From Azoarcus sp. (GTDB taxonomy: Bacteria > Pseudomonadota > Gammaproteobacteria > Burkholderiales > Rhodocyclaceae): a stretch of 45,935 nucleotides of DNA. Below the pieces are notes generated by a model. The model searched no databases and was not told where the DNA came from. It saw only the letters and a list, made by a program, of their open reading frames with translations. The stretch spans positions 1-45,935 of the forward strand of contig JAITQD010000070.1 in NCBI GenBank assembly GCA_031289095.1. The letters run 5' to 3'. The first letter of the stretch is position 1, and each line of letters starts with the position of its first letter. A program made the translations under genes and the position numbers. Of the stretch, positions 38,019-45,935 are shown one piece after another.

Positions 38019-38510
38019 ATGACGGTTTTCGATTACGCCTTCCTGGCCATTCTCGGCCTGTCGGCTGCGGTCGGTTTGTGGCGGGGGCTGGTGAGCGAAA
38101 TCACGGCGCTGTTCGCCTGGATGTTGGCGATCATGGCGGCCTTGCGCTATTCCGGCGAAGTGGCGCACTTGTTCGCGGGAATGATTGCCGATCAAAACGG
38201 GCGCGCGCTGGCGGGATTCGTCGCAGTCGTGGTTGCCGTGCTGTTGCTGGCGGCGCTTGTTCGGGCGTTGCTGCGCCAGTTGCTGCGCGCGGCGGGACTG
38301 GGCGCAAGCGACAGGTTTTTCGGGGCGATGTTCGGTATTGCCCGTGGTTTGGCGATTGCGTTCGTGGCGGTGTTGCTCGGAGGACTCACTTCGATGCCGC
38401 ACGAGCCGTGGTGGGAACAGGCGTTGTTTGCGCCGCCGCTTGAAAAAGCGGTGATCGCGGCCAGACCGTGGTTGCCCGACGTGGTGGCGGACAGGATCAG
38501 TTTCAGATAG
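38019..38510 (+). CDS. cvpA: CvpA family membrane protein
   Basis: A 163-residue inner-membrane protein with four hydrophobic helices (about 7-20, 30-43, 64-84, 104-121). CvpA was named for colicin V production in E. coli; its molecular role is still poorly defined. Family features are [20 protein letters not shown] near the N terminus, [16 protein letters not shown], and the conserved [23 protein letters not shown] segment. It lies 9 nt after the SPOR gene and 13 nt before purF, the classical cvpA-purF pair. Confidence 0.93.
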   Translation: MTVFDYAFLAILGLSAAVGLWRGLVSEITALFAWMLAIMAALRYSGEVAHLFAGMIADQNGRALAGFVAVVVAVLLLAALVRALLRQLLRAAGLGASDRFFGAMFGIARGLAIAFVAVLLGGLTSMPHEPWWEQALFAPPLEKAVIAARPWLPDVVADRISFR

Positions 38511-38523
38511 GCAGGGGCCTTTC

Positions 38524-40062
38524 ATGTGCGGGATTCTCGGGGTCGTGGCGACTTCTCTGGTCAACCAGTTGCTCTACGACGGGTTGCTGGTATTGCAACA
38601 TCGCGGCCAAGACGCGGCGGGCATCGCCACCGGCGAAAACGACCGTTTTTTCATGCACAAGGGGCCTGGGCTGGTGCGGGACGTCTTCCGCACCCGCAAT
38701 ATGCGCAACCTTGCCGGCAACTGGGGCATCGGCCATGCGCGTTATCCGACGGCGGGTTCGGCGTTCAGCGCCGCCGAAGCGCAGCCTTTCTACGTCAATT
38801 CGCCCTTTGGACTGCTGTTGGCGCACAACGGCAACCTGACCAATGCGGAAGCACTCAAGCGTGAGATATTTCTTACTGACCGTCGTCACATCAACACCAA
38901 TTCCGACTCGGAAGTGCTGCTGAACGTGCTGGCGCACGAACTGGAAGCGGCAGCCAGCGGACTCCGGCTCGACGACGCGGCGGTTTTTCGCGCCGTGGCG
39001 GGCGTGCACCGGCGTTGTCGGGGAGCCTACGCGGCGGTGGCGATGATCGCCGGCTACGGTCTGCTCGCTTTCCGTGATCCCTATGGCATCCGGCCACTGG
39101 TCATTGGTAAACGCGACACGCCCACTGGCGGCACTGAGTGGCTGGTTGCGTCCGAGTCGGTGGCGCTCGACGCGCTCGGCTTCAAGCTGCTGCGCGACGT
39201 GGCGCCGGGTGAGGCGGTGCTGATCGACATGGATGGCAATTTCCGCAGTCGGCAGTGCGCCGAAAGAACGGTAGAAGCGCCGTGCATGTTCGAGTACGTC
39301 TATCTTGCGCGCCCGGATTCCATCATGGATGGCGTTTCGGTGTACGAAGCGCGCCTCAAGATGGGGGAATTCCTCGCAGAAAAGCTCAAGCGCACCGCGC
39401 CGCACGCGGCCATTGATGTCGTGATCCCGATTCCCGATTCGAGCCGTCCCTCGGCGCTGGAAATGGCCTTGCGGCTGGGGGTGCCGTACCGCGAGGGCTT
39501 CGTCAAGAACCGCTATATCGGTCGCACTTTCATCATGCCGGGGCAGGGCGCGCGCAGGAAATCCGTGCGCCAGAAGCTCAACACCATCCACCAGGAATTC
39601 CGGGGCAAAAGTGTGTTGCTGGTCGACGATTCCATCGTGCGCGGCACCACCAGCAAGGAAATCGTCTCCATGGCGCGCGAAGCGGGTGCGGCCAAAGTGT
39701 ACATGGCCTCGGCGGCGCCGCCGGTACGCTACGCCAACGTCTATGGCATCGACATGCCGACACGGGGGGAACTCATCGCCAGCGGACGCGACGAGGCTGA
39801 AGTCTGCCGCGAGATCGGCGCCGACGGGCTGCTCTACCAAGATCTTGACGACCTCAAGGCGGCGGTGCGCTCCCTCAACCCCGCGCTCCAGCTTTTTGAA
39901 ACGTCCTGTTTCGACGGAAGCTACATCACTGGCGACATCACCGCCGAATACCTCTCCGGCGTCGAAAATCAACGCGGCGGCAAGGATCAGGGGCTGTCGA
40001 TTGAGAGCGCGGAAGGCGGCGGTCAGCTCGATCTCAACCTGGTCGACCAAGAGGAACCATGA
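38524..40062 (+). CDS. purF: Amidophosphoribosyltransferase PurF
   Basis: A 512-residue enzyme that makes 5-phosphoribosylamine from PRPP and glutamine, the first step of purine synthesis. Cys2, in MCGILGVV, is the Ntn-type nucleophile, and no propeptide precedes it. The glutaminase part shows [23 protein letters not shown] and LAHNGNLTN; the PRTase part shows [14 protein letters not shown] and the PRPP-binding [18 protein letters not shown]. Length is usual. It overlaps metZ by 4 nt. Confidence 0.97.
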   Translation: MCGILGVVATSLVNQLLYDGLLVLQHRGQDAAGIATGENDRFFMHKGPGLVRDVFRTRNMRNLAGNWGIGHARYPTAGSAFSAAEAQPFYVNSPFGLLLAHNGNLTNAEALKREIFLTDRRHINTNSDSEVLLNVLAHELEAAASGLRLDDAAVFRAVAGVHRRCRGAYAAVAMIAGYGLLAFRDPYGIRPLVIGKRDTPTGGTEWLVASESVALDALGFKLLRDVAPGEAVLIDMDGNFRSRQCAERTVEAPCMFEYVYLARPDSIMDGVSVYEARLKMGEFLAEKLKRTAPHAAIDVVIPIPDSSRPSALEMALRLGVPYREGFVKNRYIGRTFIMPGQGARRKSVRQKLNTIHQEFRGKSVLLVDDSIVRGTTSKEIVSMAREAGAAKVYMASAAPPVRYANVYGIDMPTRGELIASGRDEAEVCREIGADGLLYQDLDDLKAAVRSLNPALQLFETSCFDGSYITGDITAEYLSGVENQRGGKDQGLSIESAEGGGQLDLNLVDQEEP

Positions 40063-41261
40063 GCAATGACATTCGGGAGGTTCCCGGTGCGTTTTCCACT
40101 CTGTCGCCGGATACCCTGGCGGTGCGCGCGGGCATCGAGCGCAGCCAGTTCAACGAACACGCCGAGGCGCTCTACCTGACCTCCAGCTTTGTGTTCGACA
40201 GCGCGGCGCAGGCGGCGGCGCGTTTTGGTGACAAGGAAGAAGGCAACGTTTACTCGCGCTTCACCAATCCGACGGTGACGGCGCTGCAAACGCGGCTCGC
40301 CGCGCTCGAAGGGGGCGAGCGCTGCATCGCCACCTCGTCCGGCATGGCGGCGATTCTGGCGTTGTCGATGGCGATGCTGAAGGCGGGCGACCACATCGTC
40401 GCCTCCAACGGACTGTTCGGTTCCACCGTCCAGTTGTTCGCCAACCAGTTGAGCAAGTTTGCCATCGAAACCACCTTCGTGCCGGCCACCGACGTTGCTG
40501 CTTATCGCGCCGCAGTGCGTCCGGAGACGAAACTCTTTTTTGTCGAAACGCCCTCCAACCCGATCACCGGGATCGTCGATATCGCCGCGGTGGCCTCCAT
40601 CGCCCACGAAGCCGGCGCGATCCTCGCGGTGGACAACTGTTTTTGCAGTCCCGCCCTGCAACGCCCGCTCGCATTGGGGGCTGATGTCGTCATCCACTCC
40701 GCGACCAAGTATCTCGATGGACAGGGTCGGGTGCTCGGCGGTGCGGTGGTGGGGCCGAAAGTCATCACCGACGAAGTGTTCCGTTTCCTGCGCAATGCCG
40801 GCCCAACCCTGTCGCCCTTCAACGCCTGGGTGATCCTCAAGGGGCTCGAAACCCTGCGTCTGCGAGTGGAGGCGCAGTCGGAAAATGCCCTGCGGCTGGC
40901 GCGCTGGCTCGAAACCCGGCAGGGCGTTTCCCGCGTGTTCTACCCCGGCCTGCCGTCGCATCCGCAACACGATCTCGCCATGCGCCAGCAACGGCTCGGC
41001 GGCGCGGTGGTGAGCTTCGAGGTCGAAGGCGGACGTGAAGCAGCCTGGCGCGTAGTCGATGCAACCCGGATTATTTCGATCACCGGCAACCTCGGCGACA
41101 CCAAGACCACGATCACTCACCCTGCGTCTACCACCCATGGACGTATCACCCCCGAAGCCCGCGCTGCGGCCGGTATCACCGAAGGTCTGTTACGGATTGC
41201 GGTGGGACTGGAGGCGGTGGAAGACTTGCAGGCTGATCTGGCGAGGGGGCTGGAAGGGTGA
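40059..41261 (+). CDS. metZ: O-succinylhomoserine sulfhydrylase MetZ
   Basis: A 400-residue PLP enzyme of the Cys/Met metabolism family, expected to make homocysteine from O-succinylhomoserine and sulfide. It shows [43 protein letters not shown], the PLP-binding Lys217 in [13 protein letters not shown], and [20 protein letters not shown]. The downstream-of-purF position and sequence fit MetZ rather than MetB or MetC; substrate choice (succinyl versus acetyl) cannot be proven from sequence. A GGGGGA-TAT-TCCCCC hairpin (41303-41317) without T run follows. Confidence 0.92.
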   Translation: MSNDIREVPGAFSTLSPDTLAVRAGIERSQFNEHAEALYLTSSFVFDSAAQAAARFGDKEEGNVYSRFTNPTVTALQTRLAALEGGERCIATSSGMAAILALSMAMLKAGDHIVASNGLFGSTVQLFANQLSKFAIETTFVPATDVAAYRAAVRPETKLFFVETPSNPITGIVDIAAVASIAHEAGAILAVDNCFCSPALQRPLALGADVVIHSATKYLDGQGRVLGGAVVGPKVITDEVFRFLRNAGPTLSPFNAWVILKGLETLRLRVEAQSENALRLARWLETRQGVSRVFYPGLPSHPQHDLAMRQQRLGGAVVSFEVEGGREAAWRVVDATRIISITGNLGDTKTTITHPASTTHGRITPEARAAAGITEGLLRIAVGLEAVEDLQADLARGLEG

Positions 41262-41428
41262 GTTTTCCCCCGCTTGGGCGTGTTTCGGCGCGATGCTGGC
41301 ATGGGGGATATTCCCCCCGGCAAACTGGGAATTCGCACGGCAAAAATATTACGTAGGGCTATGCAGTCCTGTCGGAGAATGGAGTACACTTTCGGCAATA
41401 TTTCACGTTACCGAATGGAGTGCGCGCC

Positions 41429-42223
41429 ATGCTGAACGACATTGTCGAGATCGCGTACCGGACGTTTGCTGGCTATCCCGCCCCGGAGGATACCGGGTGT
41501 GTGTGCCCTCTCTGTAGACTTGGCGAGAGTTACAAACGTCTGAGGGTAATGGCGGTGCGGGAGATTCCCGATGAACTCTTGTGGCGATACCACTTCGCTG
41601 CCCATGCCGAAAAAACATCGGTGGGAGAGGTCAAGCATTTCCTGCCTCGCTACCTCGATATCGTCAGCCATTTCCAGTTTGAGCATTTCTGGACCGAAGT
41701 CGCGCTGGATCGTTTGACGCTCGCCAAGGAAAACTGGACGGTGGAGGAACGGGCGCTGCTAGCGACCTGGGCGCAGGCGTTTTTCGCGCATTGCCTGTCG
41801 CGCTACCACGACCGTGAACTTGCCCCCGATGCGCCCTACATTGAGAACATCGTCGACATCGTCATCATGCTCGCGCACGGCGGTTTCGACCTGCACCCGC
41901 TGCTCGACGACTGGAGCAGGGACTGGCGTCTTTCAGCACTGTTGCACTTCAAGGACTTGCTGCTCTGGGGCTTCAGTAAGGACATGAATGCGCTGGAGAA
42001 CTCCTTCGCGGCGGATGATCAGGCCCTTTGCGCCACGCTGCGGGACTGGGTGTGGCGGCCTGATGTGATGGCGCATTTCATTGCAAAGTGCGACCGCGTC
42101 ATTGATGGGGACGATCCCCTCCTCGATATGGCACATGAATGTCATGCCGGGCGCGGTCACCGCGAAGAAATCAGGAGCATGCGCCAGAAACTCAAGGAGT
42201 GGCAGCGGCGGCGGAATTCCTGA
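41429..42223 (+). CDS. Uncharacterised cytosolic protein with CxCPLC motif
   Basis: A 264-residue soluble protein without signal peptide or membrane helix. Near the N terminus are IVEIAYRTFAGYPAPED and then C24, C26 and C29 (CVCPLC), a potential metal or redox site. It continues with YHFAAHAE, EVKHFLPRYLDIV, several Trp and acidic helices (FWTEVALDRLTLAKENWTVEE), a hydrophobic NIVDIVIMLAHGGFDLHPLLDDW block and a basic C terminus. It recalls uncharacterised proteins with a CxxC and a FLPR motif that I have met in proteobacteria; no function is known to me. The ATG at 41429 (GGAG 41417-41420) is preferred over the GTG at 41420. It stands alone, between the end of the metZ run and a second unknown gene. 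Confidence 0.75.
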   Translation: MLNDIVEIAYRTFAGYPAPEDTGCVCPLCRLGESYKRLRVMAVREIPDELLWRYHFAAHAEKTSVGEVKHFLPRYLDIVSHFQFEHFWTEVALDRLTLAKENWTVEERALLATWAQAFFAHCLSRYHDRELAPDAPYIENIVDIVIMLAHGGFDLHPLLDDWSRDWRLSALLHFKDLLLWGFSKDMNALENSFAADDQALCATLRDWVWRPDVMAHFIAKCDRVIDGDDPLLDMAHECHAGRGHREEIRSMRQKLKEWQRRRNS

Positions 42224-42540
42224 CCCGCTTGTGTTACTTGTTACTTGGAGCGCCTTTTTCGTCATGTGGATTTTTGCTGGACGGGCTGGTTTTTCACTTT
42301 TGGGCGTCTGTGACGAGGCGAAAGTCGTCGCACGTGCGTACGGTGCCGTTTGTACGCCTAGTTTTTTCGGCGACCACCCAGATCTGAGACACATATCAGG
42401 GCAGGCTGGATGCCGCCTCGCGGGGAACATATCCGTGTCAGGCGGGGGGCGGAGTTTACCCGCGCCAGCGGTCTGGCCGGGCTGTGCGAAGCCGTAGTTC
42501 CGTGGCGCGGACAGCGAATTGAATGGGAGAATTTACGATC
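42224..42540 (+). other. 317-nt intergenic stretch without a convincing gene
   Basis: It holds a tandem 7-mer (TTACTTG at 42234 and 42241), a terminator-like hairpin at 42336-42367, and a frame (MWIFAGRAGFSLLGV from about 42264) without ribosome-binding site or recognisable continuation. A low-complexity purine stretch (CAGGCGGGGGGCGGAG) lies near 42440. Confidence 0.5.
42336..42367 (+). terminator. Probable terminator of the CxCPLC gene
   Basis: GCGTAC (42336-42341) pairs with GTACGC (42352-42357), extended by two G-U pairs, and TTTTTT follows at 42362-42367. It lies 113 nt after the stop of the unknown gene. Confidence 0.45.
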
Positions 42541-42873
42541 ATGCGTATAGCAAAAGGTAGGTATTACCGCACTTTGTTCGGGGGGTTGTTGCTCATCCTC
42601 GGCATTGTCTTCCTGGCTTTCTTCCTCCATTCTTCTTCTGCCTTGAGGGCTGTCGCGCTGCTTCTCGTGCCGATCACCATCGGCATAGGAATCGGCATCT
42701 CTTTCCCGGGAATCCTGTTTTGTGTCGTCACCTCGTCATGCCTGATGGGGTATGGCTTGGTCGTCCGGAAACGGTATGCCCTTGTGCTGTTCTGGAGCGG
42801 CTTTATCCTGTTTTTCCTGGCGGGGTTGATGGGCTGGCACGCAGGCATTGCCAAAGGGGTGCCCCTCGTATAG
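42541..42873 (+). CDS. Small multi-helix membrane protein, function unknown
   Basis: A 110-residue very hydrophobic protein with four probable membrane helices: about 13-31 (LFGGLLLILGIVFLAFFL), 36-55 (LRAVALLLVPITIGIGIGI), 57-73 (GILFCVVTSSCLMGYGL) and 80-98 (ALVLFWSGFILFFLAGLM). Basic residues (KGRYYR, RKRY) flank helices 1 and 4. The ATG at 42541 follows GGGAGA with about 11 nt spacing; an ATG at 42523 would add six residues. Base use looks less GC-biased at third positions than in the neighbours. I do not recognise a family. A CCCCTC/GAGGGG hairpin (42862-42882) overlaps its end. Confidence 0.6.
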   Translation: MRIAKGRYYRTLFGGLLLILGIVFLAFFLHSSSALRAVALLLVPITIGIGIGISFPGILFCVVTSSCLMGYGLVVRKRYALVLFWSGFILFFLAGLMGWHAGIAKGVPLV

Positions 42874-42904
42874 ACAGAGGGGGTTCCCTTCCAGGGGTGT
42901 TTTG

Positions 42905-42922
42905 AGCGACAGGCCTGTCGCT
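42905..42922. repeat. Perfect 18-bp palindrome between convergent genes
   Basis: AGCGACAGGCCTGTCGCT is fully self-complementary and reaches into the lpxH stop codon. No T run follows on either strand. The core GCGACAG/CTGTCGC also forms the hairpin downstream of yraN at 981-1009. Confidence 0.6.
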
Positions 42923-43712
42923 AATTGCTTGCTTCCCCGGAATCTGTCCGTTTGTGTACGCTGAACGCCGCGCCGTCATAAGCCAGCCAGGCGGGGCGGT
43001 CGTACCAGTCGGCGAGCACGTAACGCTCGCAACGATGGCCGTCTAGCATGTAGGTGTGATGTCCCGGACGGTGCGTGTGTCCGTGGATGAGCGCAGGGTA
43101 ATCGTGCGCGCGCAATAGTCCGGCGACCGCTTCGGCGTTGACGTCCATTATTTCGGTGCGTTTGTCGCGTTTGGCGGCTTCGCTTTGATTGCGCACCTTC
43201 TCAATGAATTCGTGCCGCGCGGCAAGCGGCTGGGCGAGAAATTTGGCCTGCCAGGCGGGATCGCGTACCTGGCGGCGGTAGGTCTGGTAGGCGGCGTCAT
43301 CGGTGCATAACATGTCGCCATGGGTGAGCAGCAGGGTTTGTGCGCCGAAGCGAACCGGCGTCGGATCCGGGAGTATCTGCATGCCGGATGCGGCGGCAAA
43401 ACCGTCGCCGACGAGGAAATCGCGGTTGCCGGGCATGAAAAAAACCGCAATTCCGCTGGCGGCGGTTGTTCGTAGCGCCGCGCACACCTCTTGGTTGAAC
43501 GGCGAACCAACGTCGTCGTCGCCAGCCCAGTATTCAAACAGGTCGCCGAGAATGAACAGGCTGCCGGTCGCGCGGGCCGGGCCGGAGAGGAAAGCGGAAA
43601 AAGCGGCGACGGTTTCCGGGCGGGCGGCACTCAGGTGCAGATCGGCGATGAACAGCGTCGGCAGCTTTGCCGCAACCAGGATGCCGGAGGATGTCAGGGC
43701 TTCGCCAGCCAT
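42921..43712 (-). CDS. lpxH: UDP-2,3-diacylglucosamine diphosphatase LpxH
   Basis: A 263-residue calcineurin-like metallophosphatase that forms lipid X in lipid A synthesis, a peripheral inner-membrane enzyme. The metal-binding motifs are all present: FIADLHLS, ILGDLFEYWAGDDD, MPGNRDFLVG, LTHGDMLCTDD and IHGHTHRPGHH. It is about 20 residues longer than usual; the extra residues are at the N terminus (MAGEALTSSGILVAAK), so a later start is possible. It lies 3 nt behind ppiB and is probably translated from the same message. Confidence 0.95.
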   Translation of the reverse strand: MAGEALTSSGILVAAKLPTLFIADLHLSAARPETVAAFSAFLSGPARATGSLFILGDLFEYWAGDDDVGSPFNQEVCAALRTTAASGIAVFFMPGNRDFLVGDGFAAASGMQILPDPTPVRFGAQTLLLTHGDMLCTDDAAYQTYRRQVRDPAWQAKFLAQPLAARHEFIEKVRNQSEAAKRDKRTEIMDVNAEAVAGLLRAHDYPALIHGHTHRPGHHTYMLDGHRCERYVLADWYDRPAWLAYDGAAFSVHKRTDSGEASN

Positions 43713-43715
43713 GGA

Positions 43716-44210
43716 TCAAACGACTTCCGCGTGCTCAATGATGACATCTTCCCTGGGGACGTCCTGGTGGAGACCCTTGTTGCCGGTGTCAACCTTGCGG
43801 ATGTTGTCGACCACGTCCAGTCCGTCGATGACGCGCCCGAACACACAATATCCCCAGCCTTGCGAGTCGGGAGCGCGAAAGTCAAGAAAGTCGTTGTCAG
43901 CTACGTTGATGAAGAATTGCGCCGTGGCCGAGTGTGGATCGTTGGTGCGAGCCATGGCGATGGTGCCGCGCGTGTTACAGAGACCGTTGTCGGCCTCGTT
44001 CCTGATCGGCTCCCCGGTCGGTTTCTGCTTCATTCCAGGCTCGAAACCGCCGCCCTGAATCATGAAACCGTCGATCACGCGGTGGAACACCGTGTTGTCG
44101 TAGTGGCCGGCAGTCACATAGCCGAGAAAATTCTCGACCGTGGTCGGCGCTTTGGCTGCGTCGAGTTCAAGGGTGATGGTGCCATGGTTCGTGTGCAATT
44201 TGACTGTCAT
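43716..44210 (-). CDS. ppiB: Cytoplasmic peptidyl-prolyl isomerase (cyclophilin) PpiB
   Basis: A 164-residue cyclophilin without signal peptide. It shows the core [14 protein letters not shown], the catalytic [19 protein letters not shown] with the key Arg, [29 protein letters not shown] and [18 protein letters not shown]. This matches E. coli PpiB in length and arrangement. It is the cytosolic partner of the periplasmic homologue encoded just upstream (16 nt gap), a paralogous pair on the same message, followed by lpxH. Confidence 0.95.
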   Translation of the reverse strand: MTVKLHTNHGTITLELDAAKAPTTVENFLGYVTAGHYDNTVFHRVIDGFMIQGGGFEPGMKQKPTGEPIRNEADNGLCNTRGTIAMARTNDPHSATAQFFINVADNDFLDFRAPDSQGWGYCVFGRVIDGLDVVDNIRKVDTGNKGLHQDVPREDVIIEHAEVV

Positions 44211-44226
44211 TACCTGCTCCGCCCAA

Positions 44227-44913
44227 TTATTTGGCGTTCGTTGATTTTTTTGTGGCTGTTTTTGCTGTTTTTGCTGTTTTTGCCGTTGCCGGTCTGGCTG
44301 CCGGCTTGCTCTCGGATGTGTTTTCCGGTTTGGCTTCTGGCGCTTTTTCAGGTGCGCTCTCGATAATGCGGACTGACTCGATCACGACGGCCCTGATCGG
44401 CACGTTGCCATGCGGGCCTACGGATTGGGTCGGGGTTTTGGCGATTTTCTGCACCACGTCCATGCCCTTGACCACCTTGCCGAACACGGCGTAGCCCCAT
44501 CCGTCTTGCCCGGGGTAATCGAGGAAGGCATTGTTGGCAATGTTGATGAAGAATTGCGCGGTTGCCGAGTGTGGGGCGGATGTGCGGGCCATCGCTACCG
44601 TGCCGGTTTCGTTCTTGAGGCCGTTCTGCGCTTCGTTTTCGATTGGGGCGTAGGTCGGTTTTTCCCTGAGTGTTTCGTTCATGCCGCCGCCCTGAATCAT
44701 GAAGCCGTCGATGACGCGATGGAAAACCGTGTTGTTGTAGTGGCCGGACTGCACGTATTGCAGGAAATTGGCGACCGTTTTGGGGGCGAGCTCGGCGTCG
44801 AGTTCGAGCACGATGTTGCCCTGGCTGGTCTTGAGTTCTACCTGCGGACTGGCTGCGTGCGCTGCGAACGTACAAAGGCCGAGGGCTAGGGAGGCGATAA
44901 GGCGTCGAATCAT
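44227..44913 (-). CDS. ppiA: Periplasmic peptidyl-prolyl isomerase (cyclophilin) with Lys-rich tail
   Basis: A 228-residue cyclophilin with a signal peptide ([20 protein letters not shown], cleavage before ASPQ). The catalytic core is about residues 24-185: [56 protein letters not shown] and [17 protein letters not shown]. The C terminus adds about 45 residues rich in Ala, Lys, Pro and Thr, with AKT triplets encoded by a 9-bp DNA repeat; E. coli PpiA lacks such a tail. First gene of the ppiA-ppiB-lpxH run. Confidence 0.93.
   Translation of the reverse strand: MIRRLIASLALGLCTFAAHAASPQVELKTSQGNIVLELDAELAPKTVANFLQYVQSGHYNNTVFHRVIDGFMIQGGGMNETLREKPTYAPIENEAQNGLKNETGTVAMARTSAPHSATAQFFINIANNAFLDYPGQDGWGYAVFGKVVKGMDVVQKIAKTPTQSVGPHGNVPIRAVVIESVRIIESAPEKAPEAKPENTSESKPAARPATAKTAKTAKTATKKSTNAK
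44255..44281 (-). repeat. Three 9-bp tandem repeats in the ppiA tail
   Basis: GCTGTTTTT occurs three times without interruption on the plus strand, encoding Ala-Lys-Thr repeats on the minus strand. The repeat can change copy number in frame by slippage. Confidence 0.85.
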
Positions 44914-44975
44914 GCGTGCTCCAGGGTGTTTGCGGGAAGTTGTGAGAGGCGGCCACCGGGGCGGGCGAAATTGCG

Positions 44976-44984
44976 TGCTATACT
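44976..44984 (+). promoter_or_regulatory. Extended -10 promoter for cysS
   Basis: TGCTATACT is an extended -10 element (TGN plus TATACT, 5 of 6 to consensus). No clear -35 box is visible. The start would lie near 44991, leaving about 120 nt of leader before the cysS ATG. Confidence 0.5.
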
Positions 44985-45113
44985 CCGCCGCTTACCGGAC
45001 AGCCAGACCGCTACCGTCAATAAGCCAGATTCTAGCAACAAGTTCATTACGCTCAAAACGAATATGTTCCGCACCGTCTGTTCAGGTCGCGGCGCTCTTT
45101 TTCGTGGTCGCGC

Positions 45114-45935
45114 ATGCTCACGATATACAACACTCTCAGCCGCAGTAAAGAAGTTTTTCGCCCCATTGTCGCCGGGCGCGTCGGAGTTTATGTCTGTGGC
45201 ATGACCGTCTACGACTATTGCCACCTTGGGCATGCCCGAGTGATGGTGGTTTTCGATATGGTGGTGCGCTGGCTGCGCGCCAGCGGTCTGGAAGTGCGCT
45301 ACGTGCGCAACATTACCGATATTGATGACAAAATCATCCGTCGCGCCCGCGAAAATGGCGAATCCATCCATGCCTTGACCAGCCGCTTCATCGCGGCGAT
45401 GCACGAGGATGCCGACGCCCTCGGCGTGTTGCGCCCGGATTTCGAGCCGCGTGCGACCGGATATGTCGAAAGCATGCAGGCGCTCATCGCCCGTCTCGAA
45501 AAGAAGACGCTCGCCTACGTCGCCGCCAACGGCGATGTGTGCTATGCGGTGCGCCGCTTTCCGGGCTATGGACGCTTGTCGGGCAAGTCGGTCGACGAAT
45601 TGCGCGCCGGAGAACGGGTGGGTGTGGTCGACGATAAGCATGATCCGCTCGACTTCGTGCTCTGGAAACAGGCCAAGGCCGACGAACCCGATGAGGCGAA
45701 ATGGGATTCGCCCTGGGGGCGCGGCCGACCGGGCTGGCACATCGAATGCTCGGCGATGGGCGGCACTCTCCTCGGTGACCATTTCGACATCCACGGCGGT
45801 GGGCAGGATCTCCAATTCCCGCACCACGAAAACGAGATTGCCCAGTCCGAGGGCGCGAACGGCTGTCGCTTCGTGAACTACTGGATGCACAACGGCTTCG
45901 TGCGCGTCGACGATGAAAAAATGTCGAAGTCTCTT
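45114..45935 (+). CDS. cysS: Cysteinyl-tRNA synthetase, 3' end outside window
   Basis: The open frame starts at ATG 45114 and runs off the right edge after 274 codons; the full enzyme is about 460 residues. This class Ia synthetase charges tRNA-Cys. It shows [12 protein letters not shown] at the N terminus, Cys28 in YVCGMTVYD (zinc ligand), the HIGH motif as HLGH at 37-40, [15 protein letters not shown], the second zinc site in [29 protein letters not shown] and the KMSKS motif at 269-273 just before the edge. It is divergent from ppiA. The ribosome-binding site before the ATG is weak. Confidence 0.96.
   Translation, partial: MLTIYNTLSRSKEVFRPIVAGRVGVYVCGMTVYDYCHLGHARVMVVFDMVVRWLRASGLEVRYVRNITDIDDKIIRRARENGESIHALTSRFIAAMHEDADALGVLRPDFEPRATGYVESMQALIARLEKKTLAYVAANGDVCYAVRRFPGYGRLSGKSVDELRAGERVGVVDDKHDPLDFVLWKQAKADEPDEAKWDSPWGRGRPGWHIECSAMGGTLLGDHFDIHGGGQDLQFPHHENEIAQSEGANGCRFVNYWMHNGFVRVDDEKMSKSL

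Noticed and set aside
35885-38564. Two long overlapping minus-strand frames (695 and 619 codons)
   Set aside because: Antisense to folC, the SPOR gene and cvpA; they overlap each other and show only low-complexity Ser/Gly/Arg stretches mirrored from the Pro-rich SPOR linker.
42081-42497. 138-codon plus-strand frame overlapping the end of the CxCPLC gene
   Set aside because: It starts deep inside that gene in another frame, has no ribosome-binding site, and crosses the probable terminator at 42336-42367.
1-45935. CRISPR arrays, tRNA genes, rRNA genes, prophage or integrase genes
   Set aside because: I looked for regularly spaced repeats, tRNA T-arm motifs and mobile-element proteins, and found none that I can support.

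Overview
The window is a chromosomal segment of a GC-rich betaproteobacterium. The gene order (rnpB next to mraZ, a full dcw cluster ending in ftsZ-lpxC, leuC-leuD-leuB-asd-fimV, then truA-trpF-trpB-trpA-accD-folC-SPOR-cvpA-purF-metZ, and ppiA-ppiB-lpxH opposite cysS) is the one I associate with Rhodocyclales and close relatives. Genus is not determinable by reading alone. Coding density is very high and many genes overlap by 1, 4 or 8 nt.

Layout. (1) 1-759 is the C-terminal end of a large type I-secreted adhesin, closed by a strong terminator. (2) 1054-2341 holds yraN and rsmI, divergent, with overlapping start codons. (3) 2380-4368 holds pyrC, a small lipoprotein gene and the RNase P RNA gene rnpB. 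(4) 4365-4828 is a long gene-free, partly AT-rich leader with a strong terminator and MraZ-type repeats. (5) 4829-21648 is the complete division and cell-wall cluster mraZ, rsmH, ftsL, ftsI, murE, murF, mraY, murD, ftsW, murG, murC, ddl, ftsQ, ftsA, ftsZ, followed by lpxC and a 61-residue membrane protein. (6) 23069-27794 carries leucine and aspartate-family biosynthesis (leuC, an entericidin-like lipoprotein, leuD, leuB, asd). (7) 28000-41261 carries fimV, an EcfT/CbiQ-like membrane gene, truA, trpFBA, accD, folC, a SPOR protein, cvpA, purF and metZ in one tightly packed run. (8) 41429-42873 is a small accessory stretch with two genes of unknown function. (9) 42921-44913 carries lpxH, ppiB and ppiA on the minus strand. 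(10) cysS starts at 45114 and runs off the window.

How the genes work together. The dcw cluster makes UDP-MurNAc-pentapeptide (MurC, D, E, F, Ddl), transfers it to lipid I and II (MraY, MurG), polymerises septal peptidoglycan (FtsW, FtsI) and builds the divisome scaffold (FtsA, Z, Q, L). LpxC and LpxH belong to lipid A synthesis. FimV and the SPOR protein are envelope or septum-associated. The metabolic run covers Leu, Trp, Asp-family and Met synthesis, fatty acid, folate and purine synthesis.

Most of the window is conserved housekeeping DNA. The least explained pieces are the two unknown genes between metZ and lpxH, and the ftsA-ftsZ gap, which combines a near-consensus CRP-type palindrome with a possible 10-codon reading frame behind a strong ribosome-binding site. 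I see no CRISPR array, no tRNA gene, no intact insertion sequence and no prophage gene.
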